A stretch of 6,008 nucleotides of DNA, taken from NCBI GenBank assembly GCA_003501365.1, contig DNPP01000031.1, positions 1-6,008 of the forward strand, written 5' to 3'. Shown piece by piece: positions 1-6,008 of the stretch. This DNA comes from Bacillota bacterium. Lineage in GTDB: Bacteria > Bacillota > UBA4882 > UBA8346. Each line of letters opens with the position of its first letter. The first letter of the stretch is position 1. The translations under genes were made by a program, and so were the position numbers. The notes below the pieces were generated by a model that made no database searches, was not told where the DNA came from, and was given only the letters and a program-made list of their open reading frames with translations.

Positions 1-2
1 AT

Positions 3-146
3 CCTACTAATGAGGCAAAATCTGCGGATGGAACTTCAAAGGATAACAATTCAGCGGATGAGAATGTCAAACAGACACAGGTCAAGTCGCTCACTCAATA
101 TTACATCTTGGGAGAAGCCCAAGCAACGGTGGAAGTGCAGCTGTAA
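3..146 (+). CDS. C-terminal end of an unidentified protein (5' partial)
   Basis: An open frame runs in from the left edge and stops at TAA 144-146, giving the last 47 residues of a protein. The first half is a polar linker rich in Ser, Asp, Asn, Lys and Glu, with a small repeated Ser-Ala-Asp element (Ser-Ala-Asp-Gly, then Ser-Ala-Asp-Glu, 30 nt apart). The end, YYILGEAQATVEVQL, alternates polar and hydrophobic residues like a terminal beta strand. That layout would fit an exported or envelope protein whose folded part lies upstream, but this is inference and I do not recognise the family. A second frame (1-165) is also open, but it encodes an implausible Arg/Gln-rich peptide, so I prefer this one. 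It ends 44 nt before the tamB-like gene with no terminator between, so the two genes are probably in one operon. Confidence 0.6.
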   Translation, partial: PTNEAKSADGTSKDNNSADENVKQTQVKSLTQYYILGEAQATVEVQL

Positions 147-176
147 CCCTCAATCTTCACAGTAAGAGGATTATCC

Positions 177-182
177 AGGGGG
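177..182 (+). promoter_or_regulatory. Ribosome binding site that fixes a TTG start for the tamB-like gene
   Basis: AGGGGG lies 8 nt before the TTG at 191. No comparable purine-rich site sits at a suitable distance before the next in-frame start, ATG at 215. The TTG start also adds eight residues with two or three positive charges before the hydrophobic anchor, as expected for a cytoplasmic N-terminus. The ATG start would leave the anchor without them. Confidence 0.7.
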
Positions 183-190
183 ATTTAACA

Positions 191-3100
191 TTGGTCAGAA
201 CGGTGCAAAATAAAATGATTCTTGGGATAGCCCTTATTGCTGCAATGGGCTTTCTATTTTATACTGCCGCCCAATTTTTTTTACCGGACCGGGTAATCAC
301 CCATGAAGTGGTTCTGGTATTACAGAAAAGTCTGGGCAAAACGGGACTAAAAATAAGTATCGGCAGGGTTCATTGGGCTGGTTTAAATCGGATCCGAGCC
401 ACTCAAATCAGCTTGCGTGACGCCCAAAATCGTTCTATTCCCTATCAGGTTGGAAAGATTGATTTGAAAGTAAATCTATTTACGCTTATCACTAACCGGC
501 TCCATCCTGAAAGCGCGTTGCAAGAAATAGAGCTGGTGGACCCCAGGATTACCCTCCGTCATTTCCGGGATGGTTCTTGGAATTATCGACGGTATTTCCC
601 CTCCGGTAAAGGCAAGCTTCAACTGCAAATGGCCCTCAAAATTCGCAATGGTACAGTTGATTTCATCGATTACCGATATGGGCGGCATCGGCTGCAGAAA
701 ATTAACGGTAAGCTAAAGTTCAGCAGTAATTCCCTGCTTTCCTGGAGCGCCAAAGGCATCACCGATTTTAATCAGCGGATGCAATGGTCCAGCCAAGGAA
801 ACTGCCGGATTGATCAAATAGCCGGTACCTGTGAAGTCAAAGCCCGTCATGTCGCTGCGGCTAAATTAGCTCCTTTTATTACCCCAATCGTTGATTATCG
901 GGTTAGTTCCGGTTTTGCCGATATTACGTTAAACCTTGCTTGGAATCATGATCAATTATGGGTGAAAAATGGGACTTCCTCTTTAGAGGACGTTGCATTT
1001 ACGTTGCCTCAAATTAAAGGCCCTTTTGTTATTAAACAATTGGAAGCCAAATTTTCCCCGACCCAATGGCAAGTGAGCCATGGCTATTTGCTCCATCAGC
1101 GGACTGTAATTAAAGTGTCCGGCCTGATTAATAATAAACTGAATCGCATCAAAGGGGAACTTAGCGCCGAACAAGTTGCTTTGGCGGAACTGAATCAATT
1201 GTTGCCCAAAGCCACTAAGACCTCTCTGCAAGGAGAAGGAAATCTTCGATTGACTGTGAGCGGGACGCTCAATAATCCAAATATAGACGGTGAAGTCTTT
1301 ATCAATAATGCCAAGGTAGTCTTGGCAGGTATAGAGACTGTGAATCAAATCGCCGGGCGGATGACAATCCGAAAGAATAATTTAAGGATTCAACGCTTGG
1401 AAGGAAGCTGGCATAATTCATTAGTGGCGATGAAAGGGACTATTTCCAATCTTTTCAACCCCAGATTGGATTTGCAGGTATCCGGGTCGGGATTAAATCC
1501 AGGGCCCGAAGTGATGGATTTGTTAAGCAAGCAGGGATTTAGGATCAATGGCTCAATAAATCTGGACGGGAAAATTACCGGAAAACCGATGAATCCGGAT
1601 ATCGTAGCCGAACTTTCGCTGGAACAACTTTTTTACCGAGAAGTGGCTTTGAATGCGTTAAAGACAAAATTGCAATGGAATGTCAATACCAACAGTTTAC
1701 GCATAGTAGAGGTTCAAGGTGATATTTTAGATGGCCATTTTACGGCCAAAGGGCAAGTCGTGGTTAATGTCGGCGGGGTTCGGTGGCAATTATCAAGTCA
1801 GATCGCCGATGTAAACCTGGCGCTATTTCCTTTTAGCGACGAACTGGGTTTAGGCGGCAAGGCTTCCGGTGATTTGGTTCTCAAGGGAGATTGGCAAAAA
1901 GGCACTCCGTTTCAATATGGGAATGTTGTTGGCATTTTAAACGGTAAAAATCTAGCGTATAAAGATCTCTTAATTGATGACGCCAAAGGCGCTTTTAGTT
2001 GGTTGGACGGCAAGTTGGACATTCATTCAATCGAGCTGAAAATTGATCGCGGGATGATCTATGGCCATTTATCCTGGAATCCGACGGACTTGGCAGTCAA
2101 TTTATATGCGGAAAATGTCCGTGTTCAGCAGCTATTACCTGATAACCGTTTGTATCCGATAGACGGCTATTTTAACGGCAACTGCATATTTGAAGGCCCG
2201 TTAAAAGAAGTAACCGGAAGAATTGACGGGGTATTTTCCGAGGTCACCTGGGGCGGTCGGCCTATTGGAACTATCAAGGGGGCCATTGATTATAGCCCGC
2301 AAGGGTTGAATATAGCTCAAGTTTTAGCCTCGACCGTTACCGGCGACTATCAAGTAACGGGACGGATCGACCTTGGTGAAGAATCAGCCCTTGCCTTGCA
2401 AATAACCGGTAATAATATCAAACTTAGCGGTCTATCGACATGGTTTCCGGCTATGGCCGCTTTTAAACCGAGCGGAGCTGCCCAAATTGATTGTTCGATT
2501 AAAGGTCCGTTTGATGATCCGCAAATCCAGGGCGAAGCATCATTTAAGGAGCCGAGTTTCGGACCGTTACACATGGAACAAGGGAATTTGAAAGTCAGCG
2601 GCGATTTGGATCAATTAACCATCAGCGAGTTTATCCTGACCAATCGGGCATCGCAAATAAGCATGAACGGCAGCGTCGACCGAAATCAGCTTGATTTGAC
2701 GGTGAATGGCTCCGCTGTACAATTGGGGTTATTACAATTAACATATGGCGGGAAAACGCTGGAAGGGACCATCGACCTTCAGGGTTCCCTTCGCGGTGAT
2801 ATAACCAATCCGTTTTTTGAAGCCTCGATCGGCGGTAAAGAATTAAGTTTCGGCAGCCTATATTTCAAAGATTTGGCCGCTCAAATTAACTGGCATTCTC
2901 AAATAGTGGAGATTGATTTAGCGCGGTTAAGCCGGGACCGGACTGAGATCGCGTTAAGCGGCACACTCTCATTTGCTGAAAATTCCCCGCTCTATGACTT
3001 GGACCTTAGAGTTTCAGCTCTAAGTTTACAGGAGTTATTGAACAACACATGCCGGATGCCTGCCAATCTTGAAGCCAATGGTCAATTGGATGGTTTCATT

Positions 3101-4867
3101 AAAATAGCCGGGAACTTTAACAACCCAGAGATTAGTATCAGAGGCACCCTATCGCAAGGAACTTTTAATGACCTTCCGGTGAACGGAGAATTTGATCTGG
3201 CCTATAGCAACCGTAAAGTAACAATTGAACGATTGTTACTCAACCAAGGCAACGGTACTTTATTAGCAAATGGGATTTGGGAGAACGGCCAACATGTTAA
3301 AATCGAGCTTGGCCTACAGGATTTTCCTTGCCAAGCCATCAATCCTTTTATCGGTCCCGCTTATAAACTGGCGGGAGTGGCCAATGCTTTCGCCATGATC
3401 GAGTGGGCCAATTCGAAAATTAACGGCGATTATCGTTTAGTGATTAACAATTTTGGCTTGAATCAGCACCAATTAGGTGATCTCCGCGCCAACGGCGATT
3501 TATCCAATCAGGGCTTGGCGGTCTCTGAAGCCGTGATCAGCCGTAAAGATGGTTTTCTTAGCGCCAAAGGATATATCCCATGGGATCCTGCCTTAATCAA
3601 AGGATGGAAAACTCCGCTTCTTAATGATGCCGTTTCCCGTAATTTAAATATGGCGTTCAATTTTAAAAATTTTCCGGGTGAACAACTCAACTTTTTTGAA
3701 TCTCTGGCCAATGTCTTAAGCGGCTCTTTGGATGGCAACCTTAAATTAAGCGGCGATGTAAGCCATCCCAAAATAGTCGGCAATATCGATGCCAATGATT
3801 TGAGAGCCAATGTAGTCGGCTTACCCGGAGTGGTTGAGAATTTTCAAGCTTCGGTGGTGCTGGACGGCGCTAAGGCGACTATCGAAAGTGCCAGAGGAAC
3901 ATATGGACACGGTAGATTTACTATCAGCGGCGATGCCACTTATGACGGATTTGGAATTGGCGACCTTGATTTGGCATTAACCGGTTCCAATATTTTTTAC
4001 AGCAATTCCTTCTTTGACGGTTATGGCGACCTTAACCTCAAATTGCAGGGTCCAAAGATGGAACCGCTTTTTTCCGGGGATGTCAAGATTTTTAATAGTA
4101 GAATTTCAGTGAGCGGCAGCACCTCACGGGATACCTCTTTGAGTTGGGATCCGAAACTGGATATCGCCATCAGTACGCAGGATAATGTGCGCTACCGCCA
4201 AGTGGGACTGGCGGATGTAACGTTAAAAGGGAAAATCCGGGTGCAAGGCAAGTTCACCGACCCTAAAATAGAAGGGGAAGCTTCTTCCAAGCAAGGTATC
4301 TTAACCTTTTACGGTCAAACCTTTAAAGTGGATCAAGGTAAGGCGGTATTTAAATATAGTCAAGGATTTTTGCCATATATTGATATCAGTTCCAGTTTGC
4401 AATACCCGAAAGCGGAGATTTTTCTTAGCGCCAAAGGGCAAGTCGGCGGCGATATCGCAATCAATTTGACGTCCCAGCCCTTTATGTCCCGGTCGGATTT
4501 ATTTGCATTGCTAAATTGGCCGGAATTGAATGATGAACAGAAACCGCTTACCGTAAACGACGTGGTCGCCGGGAACATTAGTTTTTTAACGGATACAATT
4601 TTCGGGGATTTTCTGTATCAAATACGTAATACTTTAAATATTGATTATTTGTATCTGGAACCCAATTATCAACAGAGTGATCTCTCGCTTCATGTTGGCC
4701 GGAATGTTGGTAAGGATTTATTCTTATCATACACTCGCTCCTTCGCATATACTTCCAAAGAACAATGGGGGTTGGATTATCAAATCGATTCCCACTGGTC
4801 GCTTGGGGGTAATTATTCGGTTCTGGACGGAACATCGTGGCGTCTGATATATCAAATAGGGATTTAA
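191..4867 (+). CDS. tamB: TamB-like translocation/assembly and lipid-transfer protein (AsmA-like superfamily, C-terminal DUF490)
   Basis: Complete 1558-residue protein. Residues 9-31 form one hydrophobic segment with no clear signal-peptidase site, so it is probably an uncleaved inner-membrane anchor with the rest in the periplasm. Residues 50-140 resemble the AsmA-like N-terminal part of TamB proteins. From about 357 to 1370 the chain is almost all amphipathic beta strand, built from repeats (G-x(n)-P-x-I-x-G type) about 100 residues apart. The C-terminal TamB domain spans roughly 1215-1558: strand-rich GILTFYGQTFKVDQGKAVF from 1369, the conserved TSQPFMSRSDLFALLNWP from 1427, and a closing section with GRNVGKDLFLSY. 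The length fits the family (E. coli TamB is about 1260 residues; diderm Bacillota versions vary). Known of the family: a long groove that shuttles phospholipids between membranes and works with a BamA/TamA-type partner, with phospholipid trafficking also implicated in Veillonella. No partner gene is visible here. Start is TTG, supported by the upstream SD. The family call is firm; the exact cargo is inference. Confidence 0.92.
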   Translation: MVRTVQNKMILGIALIAAMGFLFYTAAQFFLPDRVITHEVVLVLQKSLGKTGLKISIGRVHWAGLNRIRATQISLRDAQNRSIPYQVGKIDLKVNLFTLITNRLHPESALQEIELVDPRITLRHFRDGSWNYRRYFPSGKGKLQLQMALKIRNGTVDFIDYRYGRHRLQKINGKLKFSSNSLLSWSAKGITDFNQRMQWSSQGNCRIDQIAGTCEVKARHVAAAKLAPFITPIVDYRVSSGFADITLNLAWNHDQLWVKNGTSSLEDVAFTLPQIKGPFVIKQLEAKFSPTQWQVSHGYLLHQRTVIKVSGLINNKLNRIKGELSAEQVALAELNQLLPKATKTSLQGEGNLRLTVSGTLNNPNIDGEVFINNAKVVLAGIETVNQIAGRMTIRKNNLRIQRLEGSWHNSLVAMKGTISNLFNPRLDLQVSGSGLNPGPEVMDLLSKQGFRINGSINLDGKITGKPMNPDIVAELSLEQLFYREVALNALKTKLQWNVNTNSLRIVEVQGDILDGHFTAKGQVVVNVGGVRWQLSSQIADVNLALFPFSDELGLGGKASGDLVLKGDWQKGTPFQYGNVVGILNGKNLAYKDLLIDDAKGAFSWLDGKLDIHSIELKIDRGMIYGHLSWNPTDLAVNLYAENVRVQQLLPDNRLYPIDGYFNGNCIFEGPLKEVTGRIDGVFSEVTWGGRPIGTIKGAIDYSPQGLNIAQVLASTVTGDYQVTGRIDLGEESALALQITGNNIKLSGLSTWFPAMAAFKPSGAAQIDCSIKGPFDDPQIQGEASFKEPSFGPLHMEQGNLKVSGDLDQLTISEFILTNRASQISMNGSVDRNQLDLTVNGSAVQLGLLQLTYGGKTLEGTIDLQGSLRGDITNPFFEASIGGKELSFGSLYFKDLAAQINWHSQIVEIDLARLSRDRTEIALSGTLSFAENSPLYDLDLRVSALSLQELLNNTCRMPANLEANGQLDGFIKIAGNFNNPEISIRGTLSQGTFNDLPVNGEFDLAYSNRKVTIERLLLNQGNGTLLANGIWENGQHVKIELGLQDFPCQAINPFIGPAYKLAGVANAFAMIEWANSKINGDYRLVINNFGLNQHQLGDLRANGDLSNQGLAVSEAVISRKDGFLSAKGYIPWDPALIKGWKTPLLNDAVSRNLNMAFNFKNFPGEQLNFFESLANVLSGSLDGNLKLSGDVSHPKIVGNIDANDLRANVVGLPGVVENFQASVVLDGAKATIESARGTYGHGRFTISGDATYDGFGIGDLDLALTGSNIFYSNSFFDGYGDLNLKLQGPKMEPLFSGDVKIFNSRISVSGSTSRDTSLSWDPKLDIAISTQDNVRYRQVGLADVTLKGKIRVQGKFTDPKIEGEASSKQGILTFYGQTFKVDQGKAVFKYSQGFLPYIDISSSLQYPKAEIFLSAKGQVGGDIAINLTSQPFMSRSDLFALLNWPELNDEQKPLTVNDVVAGNISFLTDTIFGDFLYQIRNTLNIDYLYLEPNYQQSDLSLHVGRNVGKDLFLSYTRSFAYTSKEQWGLDYQIDSHWSLGGNYSVLDGTSWRLIYQIGI
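1259..4300 (+). repeat. Protein-level tandem repeats in the TamB-like groove (about 11 units of roughly 100 residues)
   Basis: A recurring module can be seen in the translation: a hydrophobic strand, Gly, a short turn usually with Asn/Asp-Pro, an Ile or Phe, Gly or a small residue, then another strand. The turn positions (Pro or its equivalent) are residues 363, 469, 573, 670, 777, 874, 979, 1075, 1193, 1292 and 1358. Most spacings are 96-107, with 118 before 1193 and 66 before the last unit. Clear examples are LNNPNIDGE, FDDPQIQGE, FNNPEISIRG, VSHPKIVGN and FTDPKIEGE. The units at 573, 670 and 1075 are degenerate. The repeats are diverged at DNA level, so this is old modular growth of a beta-groove rather than recent duplication. 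Confidence 0.7.
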
Positions 4868-4876
4868 ATGTCCGGA

Positions 4877-4906
4877 TTGGCAGTTGTCAAATAGGATTGA
4901 AATAAT
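4877..4906 (+). promoter_or_regulatory. Candidate housekeeping promoter for the sigma-factor gene
   Basis: TTGGCA (4877-4882) matches the -35 consensus at five of six positions, and AATAAT (4901-4906) matches the -10 consensus at five of six, with an 18-nt spacer. It starts 10 nt after the tamB stop codon. Transcription would begin near 4913, leaving a leader of about 100 nt that contains both inverted repeats. This rests on motif match only; in AT-rich DNA such matches can arise by chance. Confidence 0.4.
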
Positions 4907-4932
4907 TTCTAAATTTTCCGTAAAAACTTTTA

Positions 4933-4953
4933 TTGTTCTTTGAAGGAGAACAA
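4933..4953. promoter_or_regulatory. Perfect 7-bp inverted repeat (operator or leader hairpin)
   Basis: TTGTTCT (4933-4939) and AGAACAA (4947-4953) are exact reverse complements around a 7-nt centre. A T-G pair can extend the stem to 8 bp, and three more A-U pairs can form beyond a small internal loop. No T-run follows on the + strand, so it is a poor intrinsic terminator for tamB. Its place just downstream of the candidate promoter fits a protein-binding operator or an RNA hairpin in the sigma-factor leader. The centre contains GAAGGAG, which looks like a Shine-Dalgarno, but no start codon follows at a usable distance. Confidence 0.45.
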
Positions 4954-4982
4954 CTAAAAAACGAGAAATTAATTTTTTAGTT
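4952..4982. promoter_or_regulatory. Perfect 10-bp AT-rich inverted repeat before the sigma-factor gene
   Basis: AACTAAAAAA (4952-4961) and TTTTTTAGTT (4973-4982) are exact reverse complements with an 11-nt loop. The stem has only two G-C pairs, so the RNA hairpin would be weak, but its length and perfection are notable. The left arm shares two bases with the right arm of the preceding repeat, so the two hairpins cannot both form fully. It ends 30 nt before the sigma-factor start. It could be a regulator site, an attenuator-like leader or a weak terminator; the sequence does not decide. Confidence 0.45.
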
Positions 4983-5000
4983 TACTTAAGATTCTCCCGG

Positions 5001-5008
5001 GAAGGTGA
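5001..5008 (+). promoter_or_regulatory. Strong ribosome binding site fixing a TTG start for the sigma factor
   Basis: GAAGGTGA is a near-full match to the anti-Shine-Dalgarno complement (the flanking GG and CC extend it) and ends 4 nt before TTG 5013. No in-frame ATG lies nearby, and the protein from this TTG begins directly with a region 1.2-like segment, so the start is well supported. Confidence 0.75.
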
Positions 5009-5012
5009 CCGG

Positions 5013-5654
5013 TTGATTCAGCAATATTTATCAGAATTAGCTAAAATTCAATTACTTGAACCCTCAGAAGAGAACTTGTTATGGAAACAGTTTAAGCTGG
5101 AACAATCCCGTAAATCACGGCAACGGATTATCGAATCTTATCAACCATTGGTTTTTAAAATTGCTTCCCGGATCACTGATCGCGAAGAATTATTTCTGGA
5201 TCTGATTCAGGAAGGCACGGTGGGGTTAATCGAAGCGGTTGAGAGTTTTGATCTGAAGCATGCCGTGAAGTTCAGTACTTTTGCACAATATCGCATCAGG
5301 GGCCGGATGATTGATTTCTTACGCCGACAACGGGCTAATCAGGACTCATTAGAAGTGGCTTTATATGAAGAAGAGTTTGAAAGTTTAATCACTCGAATCG
5401 CTGATGAACATGTAAATATCGAAGATCAAGTAACTTATAATTTAATCAACCAACAAGTTAAGCGAGCAATCGCCCGCTTGAATTCCAAAGAACAAAAAGT
5501 TATTAATGATCTATATCTGCTGGGTAAAGAGCCGGCCCTTTCAGCAAAAGAAATGAATATCAGTCTTTCTTATTTATACAAACTTCAAAAAAGGGCTTTG
5601 CAACGCTTGCGGGGAATGCTTTCCAAATTACGAGCCGAAATCAAAGCAAACTGA
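5013..5654 (+). CDS. Sigma-70 family RNA polymerase sigma factor, compact alternative type lacking most of region 3
   Basis: Complete 213-residue protein that would bind core RNA polymerase and direct it to a specific promoter set. Residues 1-28 (IQQYLSELAKIQLLEPSEEN) resemble region 1.2 of primary-type sigma factors. Residues 36-57 are region 2.1. DLIQEGTVGLIEAVESFD (63-80) is the core-binding region 2.2. KFSTFAQYRIRGRMIDFLRR (86-105) is region 2.3-2.4, with the RIRGxMIDxLRR form seen in FliA/SigB-type group 3 factors. Residues 106-145 are acidic and look like a region 3.2 linker; no region 3.0-3.1 DNA-binding helices are evident. Residues 150-203 are region 4, with the helix-turn-helix at about 174-200 (SAKEMNISLSYLYKLQKRAL). 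It starts at TTG with a strong SD and lies 145 nt after the tamB-like gene on the same strand. No anti-sigma gene is visible. The family is firm. The regulon is unknown; an envelope-stress role is a guess from its neighbour. Confidence 0.9.
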   Translation: MIQQYLSELAKIQLLEPSEENLLWKQFKLEQSRKSRQRIIESYQPLVFKIASRITDREELFLDLIQEGTVGLIEAVESFDLKHAVKFSTFAQYRIRGRMIDFLRRQRANQDSLEVALYEEEFESLITRIADEHVNIEDQVTYNLINQQVKRAIARLNSKEQKVINDLYLLGKEPALSAKEMNISLSYLYKLQKRALQRLRGMLSKLRAEIKAN

Positions 5655-5806
5655 TTGGGAGTAGTTAAACTATAGTCTAAAATTAAAAAAATCAAAGCAG
5701 ATTCACGCTGAAGCGAAAAATTATCCTGAAATCGTGTTCCAAAAAAATTAGGACAACCCGGATATTATATTTAGGTTTAATTGTTTATGGAAAAGGTGGG
5801 AATCCT
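5655..5806. other. AT-rich intergenic gap between the sigma factor and the last gene
   Basis: No coding frame or GC-rich terminator hairpin is evident in these 152 nt. Near the start is an 11-nt palindrome (TAGTT-A-AACTA, 5662-5672). TATTAT at 5763-5768 (overlapping TATATT at 5766-5771) looks like a -10 element for the next gene, but no convincing -35 lies at a normal distance. Whether the last gene has its own promoter is therefore open. Confidence 0.4.
5793..5800 (+). promoter_or_regulatory. Ribosome binding site for the last gene
   Basis: AAGGTGGG lies 6 nt before ATG 5807, which decides the start. The ATG at 5787 is out of frame and runs into a stop after 15 codons. Confidence 0.7.
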
Positions 5807-6008
5807 ATGGAAAATACCAATGCGCACAAAATGATTGAACACATTGAAGAGGCTAAAGATTGGCTTGATAAGGCTAAAACAGAATACAGCAATTTAAATC
5901 CGGCCCGGGGCGGACTCATTTTAAACTTGGCCCACGCTGAGGTTAAACATGCCTGGGAACTAAGTAATCAGCAATGCGTTTCCAAAAACATACCGCAGTT
6001 GCGACGAA
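5807..6008 (+). CDS. Small helical protein of unknown function (3' partial)
   Basis: The frame opens at ATG 5807 and is still open at the window edge, giving 67 residues. The sequence is charged and strongly helix-forming. Helix one covers about residues 6-27 (HKMIEHIEEAKDWLDKAK) and helix two about 36-55 (LILNLAHAEVKHAWELSNQQ). They are joined by an Asn-Pro-Ala-Arg-Gly-Gly turn, so a helical hairpin is likely. There is no signal peptide or membrane segment, which suggests a cytoplasmic protein. I do not recognise a named family. The strong SD and normal codon use support a real gene. It follows the sigma-factor gene on the same strand after 152 nt; a shared function cannot be inferred from what is visible. 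Confidence 0.75.
   Translation, partial: MENTNAHKMIEHIEEAKDWLDKAKTEYSNLNPARGGLILNLAHAEVKHAWELSNQQCVSKNIPQLRR

Noticed and set aside
1..165. Alternative open frame 1 at the left edge
   Set aside because: It gives an Arg/Gln/Ser-rich peptide with odd codon use. The frame ending at 146 gives a more natural protein tail and a more natural spacing to the next gene.
476..4835. Several open frames of 70-121 codons on the minus strand inside the tamB-like gene
   Set aside because: They lie antisense to a clearly coding gene, have no supporting ribosome binding sites that I could see, and their translations look like no known family. They are shadows of the + strand codon pattern.
4641..4847. A 68-codon + strand frame overlapping the 3' end of the tamB-like gene
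   Set aside because: It lies entirely inside the conserved C-terminal TamB domain in another frame, and its peptide has no recognisable pattern.
4933..4982. Intrinsic terminator for the tamB-like gene
   Set aside because: The first hairpin has no following T-run. In the second, the T-run is the stem's own 3' arm and the stem has only two G-C pairs. A terminator role is possible but not supported.
5775..5803. SigB-like promoter (GTTTAA ... GGGAAT) before the last gene
   Set aside because: The spacer is 17 nt, longer than usual, and the supposed -10 overlaps the ribosome binding site, so transcription would start inside the gene.
5787..5834. Small frame starting at ATG 5787
   Set aside because: It stops after 15 codons, overlaps the ribosome binding site and start of the better-supported gene at 5807, and has no good ribosome binding site of its own.
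1..6008. Mobile element, CRISPR array, tRNA or rRNA
   Set aside because: No transposase or integrase, no direct repeats with even spacers, and no tRNA- or rRNA-like stretches were seen on either strand.

Overview
The window looks like chromosomal DNA from a diderm (outer-membrane-bearing) member of the Bacillota. Two things suggest this. The dominant gene encodes a very large TamB/AsmA-type envelope protein, which needs two membranes to make sense. The translation signals are Bacillota-like: strong purine-rich Shine-Dalgarno sequences (AGGGGG, GAAGGTGA, AAGGTGGG) and two TTG start codons. Base composition is moderate and slightly AT-rich. Negativicutes, Halanaerobiia and Limnochordia/Hydrogenispora-like lineages are all possible; the sequence alone does not decide between them.

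Layout, with every supported gene on the + strand. (1) Positions 3-146: the 3' end of an unidentified gene with a polar, low-complexity linker and a short strand-like tail. (2) Positions 191-4867: a complete 1558-residue TamB-like protein with an N-terminal membrane anchor, about eleven repeats spaced roughly 100 residues apart, and a C-terminal TamB (DUF490) domain. (3) Positions 4868-5012: a 145-nt AT-rich intergenic region with a candidate promoter and two abutting inverted repeats. (4) Positions 5013-5654: a 213-residue sigma-70 family factor with regions 1.2, 2 and 4 but no recognisable DNA-binding part of region 3. (5) Positions 5655-5806: a 152-nt AT-rich gap. (6) Positions 5807-6008: the 5' end of a small, charged, helical protein of unknown function, cut by the window edge.

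How they may work together: TamB-family proteins span the periplasm from the inner membrane and are thought to carry phospholipids to the outer membrane, or to help assemble outer-membrane proteins with a BamA/TamA partner. No such partner lies in this window. The gene upstream of tamB is only 44 nt away with no terminator between, so the two are probably co-transcribed. The sigma factor seems to have its own promoter and leader. A link between it and the envelope gene is a guess from position only. No mobile element, CRISPR array, tRNA or rRNA was seen, and the window reads mainly as core envelope and regulatory genes.
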